The notes: a model not told the origin generated them from the letters alone. A stretch of DNA of 64,000 nt from Streptococcus suis (GCA_024583055.1 CP102145.1:1674001-1738000); one strand, 5' to 3'; shown: positions 1-9,510, counted from the stretch's first letter. A program made the numbers and translations.

Positions 1-921
1 ATTTCCGACGGACATTTCTTCACCCCAAGTGTGGAAGAGGCGCTTGAGTTCTTCAAAGTCAAAGTCCATAATGGTCCACTTTTGTCCGTCCTTGTAATCT
101 ACTTTCAAGTGGTGGAAGTTGAAGGCCATGGACAATTCTTCCCGCTCAGGAGCTGTGTAGAGAATGCAGTTTTCAATGGTGGTGGCAGACATTTCCCCGA
201 CGGTCATGAAGCCTTTTTCGCTACCAAAAGTAGCATTGTTCATCATCTTGAGGTAGTCGTGGGTGATCGGGCGGTCGGTGTAGGCTGGCTTACCGTCATT
301 GATTGGGCAGTCTTCGAGGACTTCGTCCTTACCAATCAGGTTGATAACATCGAAGCGGAAGCCTTTGACACCCTTGTCTTTCCAGAAGTTGACCACTTTG
401 AAGAGTTCGTCACGGACATAGGGGTTTCGCCAGTTGAGGTCGGCTTGGGTCACGTCAAAGAGATGGAGGTAGTATTTCCCAGTATCGCCAAAAGGTGCCC
501 AGGCATTGCCGCCAAACTTAGACACCCAGTCAGTTGGCTGGTCACGCAGGATAAAGAAATCCTGGTAATATTTGTCTCCAGCCAGGGCTTTTTGGAACCA
601 TTCGTGGTCGGTTGAGCAGTGGTTGAGGACCATGTCTAGCATGAATTCGATACCCAGCTCTTTACCAACGGCCATCATTTCTTCAAAGTCAGCCATGGTG
701 CCAAAATCAGGGTTTACGGCTGTATAGTCTGAAATGTCATAGCCGTTGTCCCGCTGCGGACTCGGATAGAAAGGGTTGAGCCAGATCATGTCAATTCCTA
801 GCTCCTTCAGATAAGGGAGTTTTTCTATAATCCCACGTAGATCACCGACACCGTTTCCGGTTGTGTCTTTGTAAGATTTGGGGTAGATTTGATAGACGAC
901 TTTACGTTTGTCAATGGTCAT
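1..921 (-). CDS. treC: Trehalose-6-phosphate hydrolase, 3' end cut by window edge
   Basis: This GH13 alpha-amylase-family enzyme hydrolyses cytoplasmic trehalose-6-phosphate, made by the trehalose PTS, to glucose and glucose-6-phosphate. The first 307 codons are present, starting MTIDKRKVVYQIYPKSY. Visible GH13 motifs are DMVLNH near residue 95, GFRFDV with the likely nucleophile Asp191, and VGEM with the likely acid Glu243. The ATG at 921 has a GAAAGGAAA ribosome site about 10 nt upstream. The gene lies 84 bp after treB on the same strand, which is the usual order of a tre operon; TreR is divergent. The C-terminal part lies outside the window, so intactness cannot be judged. Confidence 0.93.
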   Translation of the reverse strand, partial: MTIDKRKVVYQIYPKSYKDTTGNGVGDLRGIIEKLPYLKELGIDMIWLNPFYPSPQRDNGYDISDYTAVNPDFGTMADFEEMMAVGKELGIEFMLDMVLNHCSTDHEWFQKALAGDKYYQDFFILRDQPTDWVSKFGGNAWAPFGDTGKYYLHLFDVTQADLNWRNPYVRDELFKVVNFWKDKGVKGFRFDVINLIGKDEVLEDCPINDGKPAYTDRPITHDYLKMMNNATFGSEKGFMTVGEMSATTIENCILYTAPEREELSMAFNFHHLKVDYKDGQKWTIMDFDFEELKRLFHTWGEEMSVGN

Positions 922-968
922 GATGATAGTACCATTTCCTTTCTCAAAAATGATGTAATCAACGGCAA

Positions 969-989
969 AGAGTTGGGGTCACCAACTCT
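969..989 (-). promoter_or_regulatory. Intercistronic hairpin between treB and treC
   Basis: A perfect 8-bp inverted repeat (AGAGTTGG / CCAACTCT, 5-nt loop) lies between the treB stop and the treC start. In the transcribed direction it is followed only by TTTG, so it is a weak terminator at best. It may be an mRNA processing or stability element that sets the treB:treC ratio. Role is inference. Confidence 0.4.
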
Positions 990-1005
990 CTACACTTATT
1001 TTGTT

Positions 1006-3000
1006 TTATGCTTTTGTTGCTTTCAAGATAGCTTGGCCACGTTCTACTGAACGAGGAAGGCTTCCAAGAACCTCTGTATTGAAATCCGTTTGGTTGGTCA
1101 CGATAACTGGTGTTTCAGCGACGAGACCAGCAGCCTTGATGACATCGATGTCAAAGCTGATCAATTTATCACCAGCTTTTACCTTGTCACCTTGTTTGAC
1201 ATGGGCTGTGAAACCTTTGCCTTCCAATCCAACAGTATCCATACCGATGTGCATAAGGAGTTCAACTCCGTTTGTAGCAGTGATACCAACAGCGTGGTTA
1301 GTAGGGAAGAGGACAGATACTTCACCGTCAACAGGTGCAACTAAGATGCCTTCGCTAGGATCGATAAGGACACCTTGTCCCATGACCCCAGATGCGAATA
1401 CAGGGTCAGTTGCCTGTGACAATTCTTTTGCTTGACCAGTTAGGGGGCTGATCAATTCGATAGCAGAACCAGTTTCAACGACAGTTTCAGTTACGACTAC
1501 AACTTCTTCAACAGTTTCTTCTTTTTTTGAAAATGCACCTGTACGTTTGAAAACAGCTGTCAAAATCATTGGGACAACAATCGCAACAATCATTGTCATG
1601 AAGAATGCACCCCAGTATTCAGCCTTGATAGACAAGATACCTGGAAGACCACCGATACCGATAGAAGCAGCTTGGATGTTGAAGGTTACAGAAAGTAGGC
1701 CAGCGATACTTGAACCAATCATAGCAGCTACAAATGGGTAAACGTATTTCACGTTGACACCGAAGAGGGCTGGTTCAGTAACACCTAGGTAGGCAGAAAT
1801 AGTTGCAGGAAGAGAAACTTGCGCTTCTTTTTCATTGTGACGGTTCATGAGGAAGTAGGCAAATACTGCTGAACCTTGAGCAATGTTAGAAAGAGCAATC
1901 ATTGGCCAGAGACCAGTTCCACCAGCATCCGCAATCAATTGTGTATCGATGGCATTTGTCATGTGGTGAAGACCAGTGATTACGAACGGTGCATAAAGGG
2001 CACCGAATACCGCACCAAAGAGCCATTTCAATGGACCAGTCAAACCAGCTAATACAACTGTTGACAATCATTGCCCGATTGTCCAACCGATAGGACCAAG
2101 GACAGTGTGAGCCAAGATAATTGCTGGAAGAAGTGATAGGAATGGTACGAAGATCATTGAGACCACTTCTGGAACAACCTTACGCCAGAAGATTTCTAGG
2201 TAAGACAGTGCCAAACCGGCAAGGAGGGCAGGGATAACTTGCGCTTGATAACCGATACGAGCAACACTAAATGCACCGAAGTTCCAAGACCAGTCGCTGG
2301 CAATGGTTGCTGCATCTGTACCAGGTACAGCATAAGCGTTGAGCAACTGTGGAGAAACCAAACAGATACCAAGGACGATACCAAGGATTTGAGAAGTTCC
2401 CATTTTACGAGATACAGACCAAGTGATACCTACTGGTAGGAAGTGGAAGATGGCTTCACCTGGCAACCAGAGGAAGTGGTTGACACCATTCCAGAATGGT
2501 GATACTTGAACGATAGTGTTCCAGATTGGTTTACCACTTGCGTCAAAGAGGAGTTCTCCATCTTTCATAGCTTGACCAAGTGCTTCGATTTGTACGCCTT
2601 CCAAGACGTTACGGAAACCGAGGATCAAACCGCCGACGATAAGGGCAGGAATGATCGGTGTGAAGATTTCCGCCAGCATGGTCATGACACGTTGGATGGC
2701 ATTTTGGTTACTTTTAGCGGCTGACTTAGCAGCTTCTTTTGATACGCCTTCGATACCAGACACAGCTGTAAAGTCATTGTAGAAGATTGGAACGTCGTTA
2801 CCGATGATGACTTGGAACTGACCTGCGTTTGTAAAGGTTCCTTTTACAGCAGGAATGTCTTCGATGACTTTGACGTTTGCTTTTTTGTCATCCGCAAGAA
2901 CAAAGCGCATACGTGTTGCACAGTGAGTAACTGCGTTAACATTTTCTTTTCCGCCAATAGCGTCCAAGAGCTGTTTGGCTTCTTTTTCAAATTTTCCCAT
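1006..3000 (-). pseudogene. treB: Trehalose PTS EIIBCA, interrupted by an in-frame TGA
   Basis: The family imports trehalose and phosphorylates it to trehalose-6-phosphate at the membrane. Domain order is EIIB (phospho-Cys27 in VTHCATRMRF), the EIIC membrane domain from about residue 105, and a C-terminal EIIA domain with the LLMHIGMDTVG active-site region. The frame stays open for 664 residues except for one TGA at 2068-2070, after ILAHTVLGPIGWTIGQ; it resumes in the same frame with LSTVVLAGLTGPLKW. No frameshift is needed, so a single substitution (for example GGA to TGA) explains it. The second half has no good start or ribosome site; only a TTG follows the stop. Unless the stop is read through or is a sequencing error, EIIC is cut in the middle and transport is lost. 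Confidence 0.85.
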
Positions 3001-3077
3001 ATATTTTTCCTTCTAGACGGCTTATGGAATCCGTCACCTTATATTTTTTAGACATCTCCCAAAAGTATGTCTTTTTT

Positions 3078-3099
3078 AAAATTTGTACGAACAAATTTT
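3078..3099. promoter_or_regulatory. Probable TreR operator
   Basis: A near-perfect palindrome (AAAATTTGT-ACGA-ACAAATTTT) sits in the treB/treR divergent intergenic region, about 80 bp upstream of treB. It resembles the TTGTnCGnACAA-type sites of GntR/TreR repressors. It is probably where TreR represses treBC. Confidence 0.6.
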
Positions 3100-3135
3100 G
3101 TTTACAAAGACCATTGTATCCGATTTCAAAAAATA

Positions 3136-3150
3136 TTGCAAGCGTTTTTA
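3136..3150 (+). promoter_or_regulatory. Candidate cre (CcpA) site, trehalose locus
   Basis: TTGCAAGCGTTTTTA matches the catabolite-responsive consensus WTGNAANCGNWNNCW with one mismatch. It lies between the divergent tre genes. Glucose repression of trehalose use through CcpA would be expected; this site is a candidate only. Confidence 0.45.
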
Positions 3151-3180
3151 ACATTTTTTTATAAAATTTTATAAAATTTC

Positions 3181-3189
3181 TGTTATACT
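3181..3189 (+). promoter_or_regulatory. treR promoter, extended -10
   Basis: TGTTATACT is an extended -10 (TGn plus TATACT) about 44 nt before the treR ATG. No good -35 is visible in the AT-rich stretch upstream. The ribosome site AAGGAG is at 3222-3227. Confidence 0.5.
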
Positions 3190-3232
3190 AGAGTAGTTGT
3201 ATGATAAAGTGGCTACAAATTAAGGAGACATC

Positions 3233-3946
3233 ATGAAGAAATACCAGGAAATTTACAATGACTTAAAGGAAAAAATCCGTACAAATACCTATCCTGCTGA
3301 AACCAGTCTGCCGACCGAGCAGCGCCTGCAAGAAATTTACGGTGTCAGTCGTGATACTGTCCGCAAGGCCCTGTCTATGTTGACAGAAAGAGGTATGATT
3401 CAGAAAGTTCAGGGCCGAGGTTCCCTAGTTCTCAAGCAAGAAATGCTGAATTTCCCTGTTTCTGGTCTGACTTCCTACCAGGAATTGGCTGAGTCTTTGC
3501 AGCTGGAGACCAAGACAGAAGTAGTCAGCCTGGATCAGATTGTTATCAGCAGCAACTTGGCGAATTTGACTGGGTTTGAACCCCATAGCAAGGTCTGGAA
3601 AGTTGTCCGTACACGTTCTATTGATGGCAAGGTGTCGGTTGTGGATACTGACTACCTGTCTGCGGATATTGTGCCGACCATTACCAAGGAAATTGCTGCA
3701 TCTTCCATTTACAATTATCTGGAGAAGACCCTCAAGCTGGATATTGCCTATGCCCAAAAGGAAATTACTGTTGAGCCGACCAGCCGTGAGGAGCGAGAGC
3801 TCATGAAAAATGAAGATGACTATCTGGTCCTCATCAAATCCCGCGTCTATCTGGGAGATACCAAGCAATTCCAATACACTGAAAGCAAGCACAAAATCGA
3901 CAAATTCCGCTTTGTAGACTTTGCGCGTAGAAAACACTCTATATAG
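3233..3946 (+). CDS. treR: Trehalose operon repressor, GntR/UTRA family
   Basis: This 237-residue transcription factor has an N-terminal winged helix-turn-helix (about residues 1-68, with TEQRLQEIYGVSRDTVRKAL) and a C-terminal UTRA ligand domain (about 90-232). In this family trehalose-6-phosphate is the usual effector releasing repression of the tre operon. It is divergent from treB, with a palindromic operator and a candidate cre site between them. Start is supported by AAGGAG 5 nt upstream of ATG. The gene is intact although its main target treB is interrupted. Confidence 0.92.
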   Translation: MKKYQEIYNDLKEKIRTNTYPAETSLPTEQRLQEIYGVSRDTVRKALSMLTERGMIQKVQGRGSLVLKQEMLNFPVSGLTSYQELAESLQLETKTEVVSLDQIVISSNLANLTGFEPHSKVWKVVRTRSIDGKVSVVDTDYLSADIVPTITKEIAASSIYNYLEKTLKLDIAYAQKEITVEPTSREERELMKNEDDYLVLIKSRVYLGDTKQFQYTESKHKIDKFRFVDFARRKHSI

Positions 3947-3952
3947 TAGGAA

Positions 3953-3982
3953 TTGGCGAAAATAGTCATTTTGAGGTATAAT
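3953..3982 (+). promoter_or_regulatory. zapA operon promoter
   Basis: TTGGCG and TATAAT are separated by 18 bp. The promoter begins just after the treR stop and lies 18 bp before the zapA ATG, so zapA-cvpA-mutS2 can be transcribed independently of treR. Confidence 0.65.
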
Positions 3983-3999
3983 AGGAAGCGAGGTGTACT

Positions 4000-4305
4000 A
4001 TGGCAAATCTGAATCGATATAAATTTACATTTGGTGAAAAACAATTAACCCTGACGACCGAGCATGACAATCGTTTTATGACGGAAGTGGAGAAGCTAGC
4101 CCAGGAAAAATACCAGGCCATCAAGGAGAAAATGCCCAAGGCAGACCCTGAAACCCTGGCCTTGTTGTTGGCTATCAATTCCCTCTCAGTCCAGCTGACC
4201 CGCGAGATGGCCTTTGAAAAGACAGAGGCAGAATTGGCGGCCATGAAAGAAAAGGTCTTAAAAAAGAACGTGACCCTGCTGGACCTAGATGAGCTTGAGG
4301 AGTAG
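4000..4305 (+). CDS. zapA: Cell division protein ZapA
   Basis: A 101-residue ZapA-family protein: an N-terminal beta-rich part (MANLNRYKFTFGEKQLTL) followed by a long C-terminal coiled coil (about residues 45-100) typical of the dimer/tetramer that bundles FtsZ filaments at the Z-ring. A GAGGTG ribosome site precedes ATG. It is first in a zapA-cvpA-mutS2 unit, with the next gene only 2 bp away. The same arrangement is common in Firmicutes. Confidence 0.85.
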   Translation: MANLNRYKFTFGEKQLTLTTEHDNRFMTEVEKLAQEKYQAIKEKMPKADPETLALLLAINSLSVQLTREMAFEKTEAELAAMKEKVLKKNVTLLDLDELEE

Positions 4306-4307
4306 AC

Positions 4308-4853
4308 ATGGTATCAATTGCAATTCTTATCCTCCTAGCCTGGAGTTTTTATATCGGCTATAGTCGAGGACTGGTCCTTCAAGGCTTTTACGGTGTGTCT
4401 AGCCTCTTTGCTATCTTGGTGGCGGCCTTGACCTATAAGAAGTTGTCAGGGATTCTCTATCTATGGGTACCCTTTGCCAATGCAACCCAGGGTAGCTTTA
4501 ACTATTATTTTGATGAAAAATACCTGTTTGATTTGGACCAGGTCTTCTATGCAGGCTTGGCCTTTCTGACAGTCTATCTCCTGGTCTATGCCATCATGCG
4601 TTTTGTTGGAATCTTTGTCCACCTCTTGGAAGCCTACAATCCTGATACAATCCAATCAAACCTTATCAGTGGTGCCATTGCGGTAGTGGTGGCCTTGCTT
4701 TCTCTGCAAATGGTCTTGGTCCTGGTGGCGACTATTCCTGTGGACCTTGTACAGGAGCAACTCCAGAAAAGTTTCCTAGCAAATCTGCTAATCCAGTACA
4801 TTCCGACGGCTCATTTTTTCAAGGCTGTCTGGCTAAGTAATATTACAGGGTAG
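4308..4853 (+). CDS. CvpA family membrane protein
   Basis: A 181-residue integral membrane protein with about four hydrophobic segments, beginning with the CvpA-like motif WSFYIGYSRGLVLQGFYG. The E. coli homologue is needed for colicin V production; in Gram-positives the role is unsettled. It lies tightly between zapA and mutS2, with its GAGGAG ribosome site inside the end of zapA, so it is probably co-translated with zapA. Confidence 0.8.
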   Translation: MVSIAILILLAWSFYIGYSRGLVLQGFYGVSSLFAILVAALTYKKLSGILYLWVPFANATQGSFNYYFDEKYLFDLDQVFYAGLAFLTVYLLVYAIMRFVGIFVHLLEAYNPDTIQSNLISGAIAVVVALLSLQMVLVLVATIPVDLVQEQLQKSFLANLLIQYIPTAHFFKAVWLSNITG

Positions 4854-4884
4854 GGCAACCTACTCTTTTTCTAAGTAGGAAAGT

Positions 4885-7218
4885 ATGAATCATAAAATTA
4901 TTGAAACCCTTGAATTTCACAAGGTAAGACGAAAAATTGAGCCCTATCTGCTGACAGACCAGGGCTTGGACGAATTACGGCAACTGGAGCCCATGGTGGA
5001 CATCAACCGTATCCAGCAGGCCTTTGATGAATTGACAGACATGGGGCAGATTTTTGTGGAAAATCCCTATTTCAGCCTGTCTGCAACTACAGACATCAAT
5101 CCAGCCATGCGTCGTTTGGAGTTGGATACGGACCTCAATATTACGGAGCTCTTAGCTGTCAAAAAAGTCCTGGAGGTGTCCAAATCCCTCTTGGATTTTT
5201 ATGGCAATCTGGAAAATATCCAGCTGAGCCAGTTGGACAAACATTTTGAGAAAATCGAGCTCTTTCCGCATTTGCAAGGTTCCTTGCAGTCGGTCAACGA
5301 CGCTGGCTTTATCGAGGATTTTGCCTCTGAAAAATTGGCCCGCGTCCGTAGGAAAATCCGCGAGGCAGAGGATCAGGTCCGCCAGGTCATGCAGGATATT
5401 TTGAAGAACAAGAGCGATATGCTGTCAGATACTATCCTGGCTAGTAGGAACGGTCGCAATGTTCTTCCTGTAAAAAATACCTATCGGAATAAGATTGCAG
5501 GGGTTGTCCACGATATTTCCGCTTCTGGCTCGACCGTTTATATTGAACCACGGGCTGTAGTGAGTTTAAATGAAGACATTAGTCACTTGCGTGCAGAAGA
5601 ACGGCATGAAATTAGTCGGATCTTGCAGGAATTGTCGGATATGTTGCGACCACATAGCGGTATTATTCGGAATAATGCTTGGGTCATTGGGCATTTGGAT
5701 TTCATCCGCGCTAAGCATCTCTTTGCGCGTGATTATCAAGCAGTTGTACCCAAACTATCTGAGAAGCAGGATATTGCCCTTCTCAATGTTCGACATCCGC
5801 TCATTGCTGAGCCTGTACCAAACGACCTTTATTTTAGTAGTCAGTTGACGGCCATCGTGATTACAGGTCCCAACACGGGTGGTAAGACTATCATGCTCAA
5901 GACCTTGGGTTTGACCCATCTTATGGCCCAGTCTGGCTTACCAATCTTGGCTGATAAGGGCAGTCGGGTCGCTGTTTTCAAGGAAATTTTTGCGGATATT
6001 GGTGATGAACAGTCCATCGAGCAGAGTTTATCGACCTTCTCTAGTCACATGACCCACACGGTAGCGATTTTGGCGGAGGCAGATCAGGATTCCCTCATTC
6101 TCTTTGACGAGTTGGGAGCTGGGACCGATCCCCAGGAGGGTGCGTCTTTGGCAATGGCTATTTTGGATGACCTTCGCCTGCGGGGGATCAAGACCATGGC
6201 AACCACCCACTATCCTGAGCTCAAAGCCTACGGGATAGAAACCTCTGGTATTGAAAATGCTAGCATGGAATTTGATGCCAATAGTCTACGTCCAACTTAT
6301 AAATTTATGCAGGGAGTCCCTGGTCGCTCCAATGCCTTTGAAATTGCCCGGCGTTTGGGTTTATCAGATATTATCATCCAGTCAGCCCAATCTTGGACGG
6401 ATACAGATAGCGATGTGAACCGCATTATCGAGAAATTGGAAAGTCAGACGGTTGAAAGTCGTCAGCGTCTGGATACGATTCGTGATGTGGAGCAAGAAAA
6501 TTACAAGATGAACCGAGCCCTCCGCAAGCTCTATGACGAGCTCAATCGTGAGCGGGAAAATGAGCTCAACAAGGCACGCTTGGAAGCCAAGGAAATTGTA
6601 GATATGGCATTGGCAGAAAGCGAGGATATTCTCAAAAATCTCCATGCTGCAGCCAGTCTCAAGCCTCACCAGATCATCGAAGCCAAGGCAGAGCTGAAAA
6701 AGTTGGCGCCTGAAGTGGTGGATCTGTCTAAAAACAAGGTCCTGAAAAAAGCCAAAATCCAGCGTGCTGCCAAGGTGGGTGATGATATTATCGTTACTGC
6801 CTATGGTCAGCGGGGAACTCTGACCAATCAGCTCAAGGACGGCCGTTGGGAAGCTCAGGTTGGCTTGATTAAGATGACCTTGGGCAAAGATGAGTTTGAA
6901 CTGGTCAAGGTGGAGAAGGCAGAGCAGCCTAAGAAGCGCCAGGTTCACACAGTCAAACGTGCCAATGTACGAGGACCAAAAGCCCGCTTAGACCTCCGTG
7001 GCAAACGCTACGAAGAGGCTATGATGGAGCTGGATGAATTTATCGACCAAGCCCTGCTCAACAACCTAGCCCAAGTCGATATTGTTCATGGTATCGGTAC
7101 AGGGGTCATCCGAGAAGGGGTGACCAAGTACCTCCGTCGCAACAAACAGGTCAAGGAGTTCGGCTATGCCCCACAAAATGCAGGTGGATCAGGCTGTACT
7201 ATTGTGACCTTTAAGTAA
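4885..7218 (+). CDS. mutS2: Endonuclease MutS2 / RqcU
   Basis: 777 residues, full length for the family. The core and clamp region is at 1-300, the MutS-like ABC ATPase follows with Walker A GPNTGGKT at about residue 328 and Walker [14 protein letters not shown] near 408, then a coiled-coil region at about 520-620, and a C-terminal Smr nuclease domain (about 700-777) with [12 protein letters not shown] and [12 protein letters not shown]. MutS2 proteins have been linked to suppression of recombination and, in Bacillus, to sensing collided ribosomes. It is the last gene of the zapA-cvpA-mutS2 unit and is followed by a terminator. Confidence 0.95.
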   Translation: MNHKIIETLEFHKVRRKIEPYLLTDQGLDELRQLEPMVDINRIQQAFDELTDMGQIFVENPYFSLSATTDINPAMRRLELDTDLNITELLAVKKVLEVSKSLLDFYGNLENIQLSQLDKHFEKIELFPHLQGSLQSVNDAGFIEDFASEKLARVRRKIREAEDQVRQVMQDILKNKSDMLSDTILASRNGRNVLPVKNTYRNKIAGVVHDISASGSTVYIEPRAVVSLNEDISHLRAEERHEISRILQELSDMLRPHSGIIRNNAWVIGHLDFIRAKHLFARDYQAVVPKLSEKQDIALLNVRHPLIAEPVPNDLYFSSQLTAIVITGPNTGGKTIMLKTLGLTHLMAQSGLPILADKGSRVAVFKEIFADIGDEQSIEQSLSTFSSHMTHTVAILAEADQDSLILFDELGAGTDPQEGASLAMAILDDLRLRGIKTMATTHYPELKAYGIETSGIENASMEFDANSLRPTYKFMQGVPGRSNAFEIARRLGLSDIIIQSAQSWTDTDSDVNRIIEKLESQTVESRQRLDTIRDVEQENYKMNRALRKLYDELNRERENELNKARLEAKEIVDMALAESEDILKNLHAAASLKPHQIIEAKAELKKLAPEVVDLSKNKVLKKAKIQRAAKVGDDIIVTAYGQRGTLTNQLKDGRWEAQVGLIKMTLGKDEFELVKVEKAEQPKKRQVHTVKRANVRGPKARLDLRGKRYEEAMMELDEFIDQALLNNLAQVDIVHGIGTGVIREGVTKYLRRNKQVKEFGYAPQNAGGSGCTIVTFK

Positions 7219-7224
7219 AAAAGT

Positions 7225-7252
7225 AAAGCACTTGCAAGTAGCAGGTGCTTTT
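7225..7252 (+). terminator. Terminator after mutS2
   Basis: Hairpin AAAGCACTTG / CAGGTGCTTT with a 7-nt loop (one G-T pair), followed by a short T run, 6 bp after the mutS2 stop. Confidence 0.65.
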
Positions 7253-7304
7253 GAATACAGTTGCAAAACTCAAAAAAATAGTAATATGAAATTAGGAGGT
7301 CTAT

Positions 7305-7958
7305 ATGATTATCAGAAAATATCAAACCAGTGATGAAAAAGGCTGGGTTTACTGTAAGGCACTCAGCTACCTCTTCTCTCCATTCTTTGATGATAGAGAA
7401 ACAGAGAAGCCCGAACTAATGACAGACGTTTATGATCATCGTGTGGAATGGGTGGCTGAAGTAGACGGACAAATTGTTGGTCTAATCGACATCGATATTT
7501 ACACAGAGGAGTGCAGCCGATCTTATGTTTACGCACCAAGTAAGCGAACAGCTTATTTTACTAACCTAGCAGTCCACCCTGATTTTCAAGGGAAGGGCAT
7601 TGCCCAGGCACTTTATGAAAAAGCAGAGCAGGAGTTGAGAGAGCAAGGTGTAGAGAAACTAGCCATCTTTACTCGTGAGGATGACGCAGCCAACCATTTG
7701 TATCAAAAATGGGGGGGACAATTGGTCTGCACTGATTATCTAGTCGTTGGAGCACTCAAGGACGTTCCAACCTTCCGTTTCGGAATTGATTTAGAGCGAG
7801 GTAGATTGTCCTTTTCAGATATGGAAGGTCAGCCGGTTCCCTACTATTTGAGAGAAGGTGTTTATGTAGTCAGTGAAGAAGCTGGCTTGGATCTCTTTGA
7901 CATAGAAGATGTCTATCAGGAACTGACCTATGTGGTGGATTTGACGGAAAAAAGTTGA
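7305..7958 (+). CDS. GNAT family N-acetyltransferase
   Basis: 217 residues. The acetyl-CoA binding motif A is visible as LAVHPDFQGKGIAQALYEKA (about residues 86-105), followed by the B region AIFTREDDAANHLYQKWG. The C-terminal 80 residues are an extension with no recognised motif. Substrate unknown. A strong AGGAGG ribosome site precedes ATG. It stands as a single gene between two intrinsic terminators. Confidence 0.85.
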   Translation: MIIRKYQTSDEKGWVYCKALSYLFSPFFDDRETEKPELMTDVYDHRVEWVAEVDGQIVGLIDIDIYTEECSRSYVYAPSKRTAYFTNLAVHPDFQGKGIAQALYEKAEQELREQGVEKLAIFTREDDAANHLYQKWGGQLVCTDYLVVGALKDVPTFRFGIDLERGRLSFSDMEGQPVPYYLREGVYVVSEEAGLDLFDIEDVYQELTYVVDLTEKS

Positions 7959-7975
7959 AAAGGTTCAACTTTTTT
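7948..7975 (+). terminator. Terminator overlapping the GNAT gene stop
   Basis: Perfect 12-bp stem AAAAAAGTTGAA / TTCAACTTTTTT with a 4-nt loop, followed by more T. The 5' arm overlaps the stop codon. Confidence 0.85.
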
Positions 7976-7985
7976 CTTTTTTTGC

Positions 7986-8016
7986 TTGCTATGGAGTGGA
8001 CTCCATAGTTTATAAT
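7986..8016 (+). promoter_or_regulatory. MerR-type promoter with 19-bp spacer and palindromic operator
   Basis: TTGCTA (7986-7991) and TATAAT (8011-8016) are 19 bp apart, the over-long spacing typical of promoters activated by MerR proteins. The spacer contains the perfect palindrome CTATGGAGT-GG-ACTCCATAG (7989-8008). It resembles the GGAGT-N2-ACTCC core of AdhR/NmlR operators. It drives the MerR gene and the aldo/keto reductase behind it. Confidence 0.75.
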
Positions 8017-8051
8017 CGTATTATCATCAGCTGGTGAAAGGAAGTGATATT

Positions 8052-8438
8052 TTGAAAACGATGAAAGAAGTGGCGGAGGAACTGGACTTGTCCAATGACA
8101 CCATTCGCTATTATGAACGAATCGGGCTTTTACAGGTGCCGCGAGACAAAAACGGCTACCGGCAATTTGACCAGCAGTCGATTGACTGGCTCTTTTTGGT
8201 CAAAATGCTCCGTAAGTCTGGGATGTCCATTGAAAGCTTGGTGGATTATGTTGACCTTGTGCGACAGGGTGATTGTACTATTGCTGCTCGAAAGGCTATT
8301 TTACAGGAGCAGGAAGAGTGGTTGAAGGAGCAAATTGCTCAGCAAGAAGCCGTCTTGGAAATGTTGAGTCACAAGGTGGCGACCTATGATAGTCACTTGC
8401 TACGCTTTGAACAAGAACATTTAGATCAGGGAGAATAA
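8052..8438 (+). CDS. MerR family transcriptional regulator (AdhR/NmlR-like)
   Basis: 128 residues from a TTG start at 8052, chosen because AAAGGAAG lies 8 nt upstream and because the product then begins (M)KTMKEVAEELDLSNDTIRYYE, as MerR proteins do; a GTG at 8034 is possible. The winged helix-turn-helix occupies residues 1-70 and a dimerisation coiled coil about 78-115. One cysteine lies in the effector region (QGDCTIAAR), as in the aldehyde/electrophile-sensing AdhR/NmlR subgroup. It is transcribed 2 bp ahead of an aldo/keto reductase, its likely target. Confidence 0.83.
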   Translation: MKTMKEVAEELDLSNDTIRYYERIGLLQVPRDKNGYRQFDQQSIDWLFLVKMLRKSGMSIESLVDYVDLVRQGDCTIAARKAILQEQEEWLKEQIAQQEAVLEMLSHKVATYDSHLLRFEQEHLDQGE

Positions 8439-8440
8439 AT

Positions 8441-9295
8441 ATGCAAACAGTTACATTACACAACGGAGTTGAGATGCCAACAGTCGGATTTGGAGTCTTC
8501 CAAATTCCAGACCCAGAAACCTGCCAACAGGTTGTTGAAGAAGCTATTCGGACAGGTTATCGCTTGATTGACACTGCTCAGGCTTATGGCAATGAAGAGG
8601 CGGTTGGTCGTGCTATTCGCAATGCGAGTGTGCCACGGGAGGAACTGTTTATTACGACCAAATTGTGGATTTCGGATATGAGCTATCATGGTGCCAAGGA
8701 AGCTTTTGCGGCCTCTATGGAAAAGCTGGGCTTGGATTATCTGGATCTCTACCTACTTCATCAGCCAGTAGGAGATACTTTTGGAGCTTGGCGAGCCGTA
8801 GAAGAACTCTATCAGGAAGGGAAAATCCGTGCCATTGGCGTATCTAATTTCAAACCAGACCAGATTGCCAACCTAGCTCTCTTTAATACAGTAAAGCCGA
8901 TGGTCAATCAGATTGAACTCCATGTTTTCAACCAAAAACCAGAAGAACGGGCTTATCTAGCTAGCAAGGACATCCAAGTCCAAAGCTGGGGAGCCTTTGC
9001 AGAAGGGAAATTTGACGTCTTTACTAATCCTATCTTGACAGAGATCGCCAATAAATACGGCAAATCAACTGCCCAGGTCATGCTCCGCTTCCAACTCCAG
9101 TCAGGCATTGTTTCCTTATCGAAATCTGCCAATCCAGAGCGTGTCCGTCAGAATTTTGACATCTTTGACTTTACATTGGCAGAAGAAGATATGACCGCCA
9201 TCCAAGGGCTCAATACAGATACAACAGTCTTTGCGGATCACCACCAAGCTCAAACCATTGAAGCTCTAGCAGGCTATGTAGGGAAGACCTTTTAA
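8441..9295 (+). CDS. Aldo/keto reductase
   Basis: 284 residues of the AKR TIM-barrel fold, close to 2,5-diketo-gluconate/methylglyoxal-reducing bacterial AKRs. Visible motifs: VEMPTVGFGVF at the N-terminus, IDTAQAYGNEEAVGRAI with catalytic Asp and Tyr, the Lys of TTKLWI, LYLLHQP with the catalytic His, and IGVSNFKPDQI. It would reduce aldehydes with NADPH. It lies 2 bp after the MerR gene, under the 19-bp-spacer promoter, suggesting an aldehyde-stress response. No clear terminator is visible in the 215 bp before trxA. Confidence 0.88.
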   Translation: MQTVTLHNGVEMPTVGFGVFQIPDPETCQQVVEEAIRTGYRLIDTAQAYGNEEAVGRAIRNASVPREELFITTKLWISDMSYHGAKEAFAASMEKLGLDYLDLYLLHQPVGDTFGAWRAVEELYQEGKIRAIGVSNFKPDQIANLALFNTVKPMVNQIELHVFNQKPEERAYLASKDIQVQSWGAFAEGKFDVFTNPILTEIANKYGKSTAQVMLRFQLQSGIVSLSKSANPERVRQNFDIFDFTLAEEDMTAIQGLNTDTTVFADHHQAQTIEALAGYVGKTF

Positions 9296-9450
9296 GAGTG
9301 AGCTTGTTTTTGGCTACATCTAGACTTGACAAGCAAAACAGTCTCCCATTTCCCCCTCGTCTCCCTGCGATTTAGTTTAGAATAACTAATATTCTTTCAA
9401 ATCACAATTGTTTAAGCATGTCTATATCATTTCTCTTCCGTAGCAAATAT

Positions 9451-9479
9451 TCGCATTCTCTTTTCATTTGGTGTAGAAT
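9451..9479 (+). promoter_or_regulatory. trxA promoter
   Basis: TCGCAT and TAGAAT with a 17-bp spacer, ending 31 bp before the trxA ATG. The -35 is weak. Confidence 0.5.
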
Positions 9480-9510
9480 GATAGTACCAAAAACAGAAAC
9501 GGAGAAAATT

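Noticed and set aside
31..615. Open frame of 194 codons on the plus strand
   Set aside because: It lies antisense to treC, has no ribosome site and no recognisable domain; treC is the conserved gene.
1886..2086. Frames spanning the treB stop on the minus strand
   Set aside because: Different frame with no similarity; the interruption is a simple in-frame TGA, so no frameshift or overlapping gene is needed.
3425..3937. Minus-strand frame of 170 codons inside treR
   Set aside because: Antisense shadow of treR with no start signal.
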